Notes under the pieces: model-generated | Told to the model about the DNA's origin: nothing | Databases searched by the model: none | The model's input: only the letters and a program-made list of their open reading frames with translations | Made by a program: the position numbers and the translations under genes | Origin: JBGMEA01 sp041447245 | GTDB lineage: Bacteria > Bacillota > Clostridia > Eubacteriales > Anaerofustaceae | Direction of reading: 5' to 3' | NCBI GenBank assembly: GCA_041447245.1 | Contig: JBGMEA010000024.1 | Span: 1-61,159 of the forward strand | DNA length: 61,159 nt | Shown: in pieces, positions 60,491 to 61,159 of the stretch | Layout: the number at the start of each line of letters is the position of its first letter | How positions within the stretch are numbered: the stretch's first letter is position 1

Positions 60491-60962
60491 ATGTATGATA
60501 CATACCATCGCTATTACCGACATGCCGCAAGGTGCATCAGCGAAAAGCGACAGGGAACGCGTGATACGCGTTCCCTACATGATGATGCAACATTCCAACA
60601 TTCGGATTTTGTAGTAGTAGGGCACGCATTGTATGCGTGCCTTGCAAAGCGAAGGTCAATATAATATGCAGGTCGCCTGCCGCCGATGCGGTCGATTGCC
60701 TATCGATCAATCACAAACATATAAACAATGAACATCGACTATACGAAACGCATCACACGGAACGCGTGATACGCATTCCCTACATCATAAAAATAAATGC
60801 CAAATTCAAATCATGCACCTTTCTGCAAGGAACGCATTGTATGCGTGCCTTGCAAAGCGAAGGTCAATATAATATGCAGGTCGCCCGCCGTCGAAGCGGC
60901 GACTGCCTATCGATCAATCGCAATCATACAAACAACGAACAACCATTGTAGGGGGTGAATTG
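60491..60962. repeat. Cluster of dispersed palindromic repeats with a duplicated ~105-bp unit
   Basis: Palindromes of the 21-bp family lie at 60554-60574, 60621-60641, 60759-60779 and 60829-60849. A longer unit running from the third-listed type of palindrome (ACGCATTGTATGCGTGCC) through GCAAAGCGAAGGTCAATA, a GC hairpin and the CGATCAATC block occurs twice, at about 60624-60728 and 60832-60936, nearly identical and in the same orientation. No gene is supported; two small open frames read through the repeats. Confidence 0.8.
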
Positions 60963-61159
60963 TCAAGTGAAGTGCAACATAAAAACCTCAGAAGGAGACT
61001 TCCAGTTCAGACATTTACGAGGACGAAGATTAAGCAGATGATTCGCCCATAAAACTTTAGAGATATCAACATTGGACAGGAACAACCCTCTAGGAAAGAA
61101 TTGACGAATCAATCCGTTTGTATTCTCATTTGTTCCGCGCTGATAAGGTTTATAAGGCT
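60963..61159 (-). mobile_element. IS30-family transposase, C-terminal end (truncated by window)
   Basis: The last 65 codons of a transposase enter from the right edge and stop at 60963-60965. Recognisable IS30 features are PYQRGTNENTNGLIRQFFPR, whose Glu in NEN is the third residue of the DDE triad, and LNLRPRKCLNWKSPSEVF. The sequence around the stop, TTGCACTTCACTTGACA on the minus strand, looks like an IS30-type terminal inverted repeat. The element abuts GTAGGGGG of a dispersed repeat, so the insertion point lies at about 60950-60960. Confidence 0.87.

Noticed and set aside
60389..60951. Two plus-strand frames after yebC
   Set aside because: Both read through the repeat cluster and the second repeats parts of the first, so they reflect the repeat and not a gene.

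Overview
The window reads as chromosome of an anaerobic, moderate-GC member of the Bacillota, most likely class Clostridia. The evidence is a clostridial-type dnaG-rpoD block, SigI/RsgI, sepF-ylmH-rluD-murA division and envelope genes, Shine-Dalgarno sites close to AGGAGG, a GAAC-N4-GTTC LexA box, ferredoxin-linked enzymes (indolepyruvate:ferredoxin oxidoreductase, 4Fe-4S old-yellow enzymes) and no respiratory genes. No rRNA, tRNA, CRISPR array or prophage was seen. Both edges carry the same family of palindromic intergenic repeats, and the right edge enters an IS30-family transposase.

Layout. 1-808: gene-free repeats and hairpins. 809-7136: a uroporphyrinogen-decarboxylase-fold protein, two divergent paralogous flavin/4Fe-4S reductases, and an autoregulated TetR plus membrane-protein pair. 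7322-11386: dgt, dnaG, rpoD. 11512-13647: small accessory genes, a decayed YegP-like gene beside an intact relative, and an apparent orphan small RNA. 13923-21657: a YjiH transporter, a two-component system with two SHOCT proteins, a PH-like membrane protein, an acetyltransferase, a MarR/DtxR regulator pair with twin operators, and an HsmA-type membrane protein. 21770-24537: QueT and EcsC genes, then a patatin-fold protein lacking its catalytic residues. 24615-31027: walJ and murA, then rluD, ylmH, sepF, yggS and an HlyD-like gene. 31281-38157: a DUF6951 gene, a U32-thioesterase operon ending in a 49-residue Cys-rich protein, SOS-type dinB, a membrane DUF695/RraB-like protein and a TRIC-type channel. 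38324-43991: oppBCDFA. 44476-46721: sigI-rsgI and an unknown third gene. 47157-49915: an acetyltransferase and an HD-GYP phosphodiesterase, each behind its own cyclic-dinucleotide class I riboswitch, then hslO. 50036-50986: a membrane-anchored GDPD-fold pseudoenzyme. 51406-54781: arcC and a UMF1 transporter behind a GlnR/TnrA-like box, and a zinc-dependent phospholipase C. 55101-60435: iorAB, plsY, rarA, yebC. 60436-61159: repeats and the IS30 end.

Genes that seem to work together: dgt/dnaG/rpoD (replication and transcription); murA, sepF, ylmH and the HlyD-like protein (envelope and division); oppBCDF with oppA (peptide uptake); sigI/rsgI (envelope-signal regulon); iorAB (ferredoxin-linked amino-acid fermentation). 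The riboswitches imply that this cell makes a cyclic dinucleotide and feeds its level back onto a phosphodiesterase. The least explained items are the two pseudoenzymes, the second riboswitch with altered ligand-contact bases, the promoter-to-terminator unit at 12349-12497, the Cys-tailed MarR with twin 16-bp operators, and the Cys-rich microprotein.
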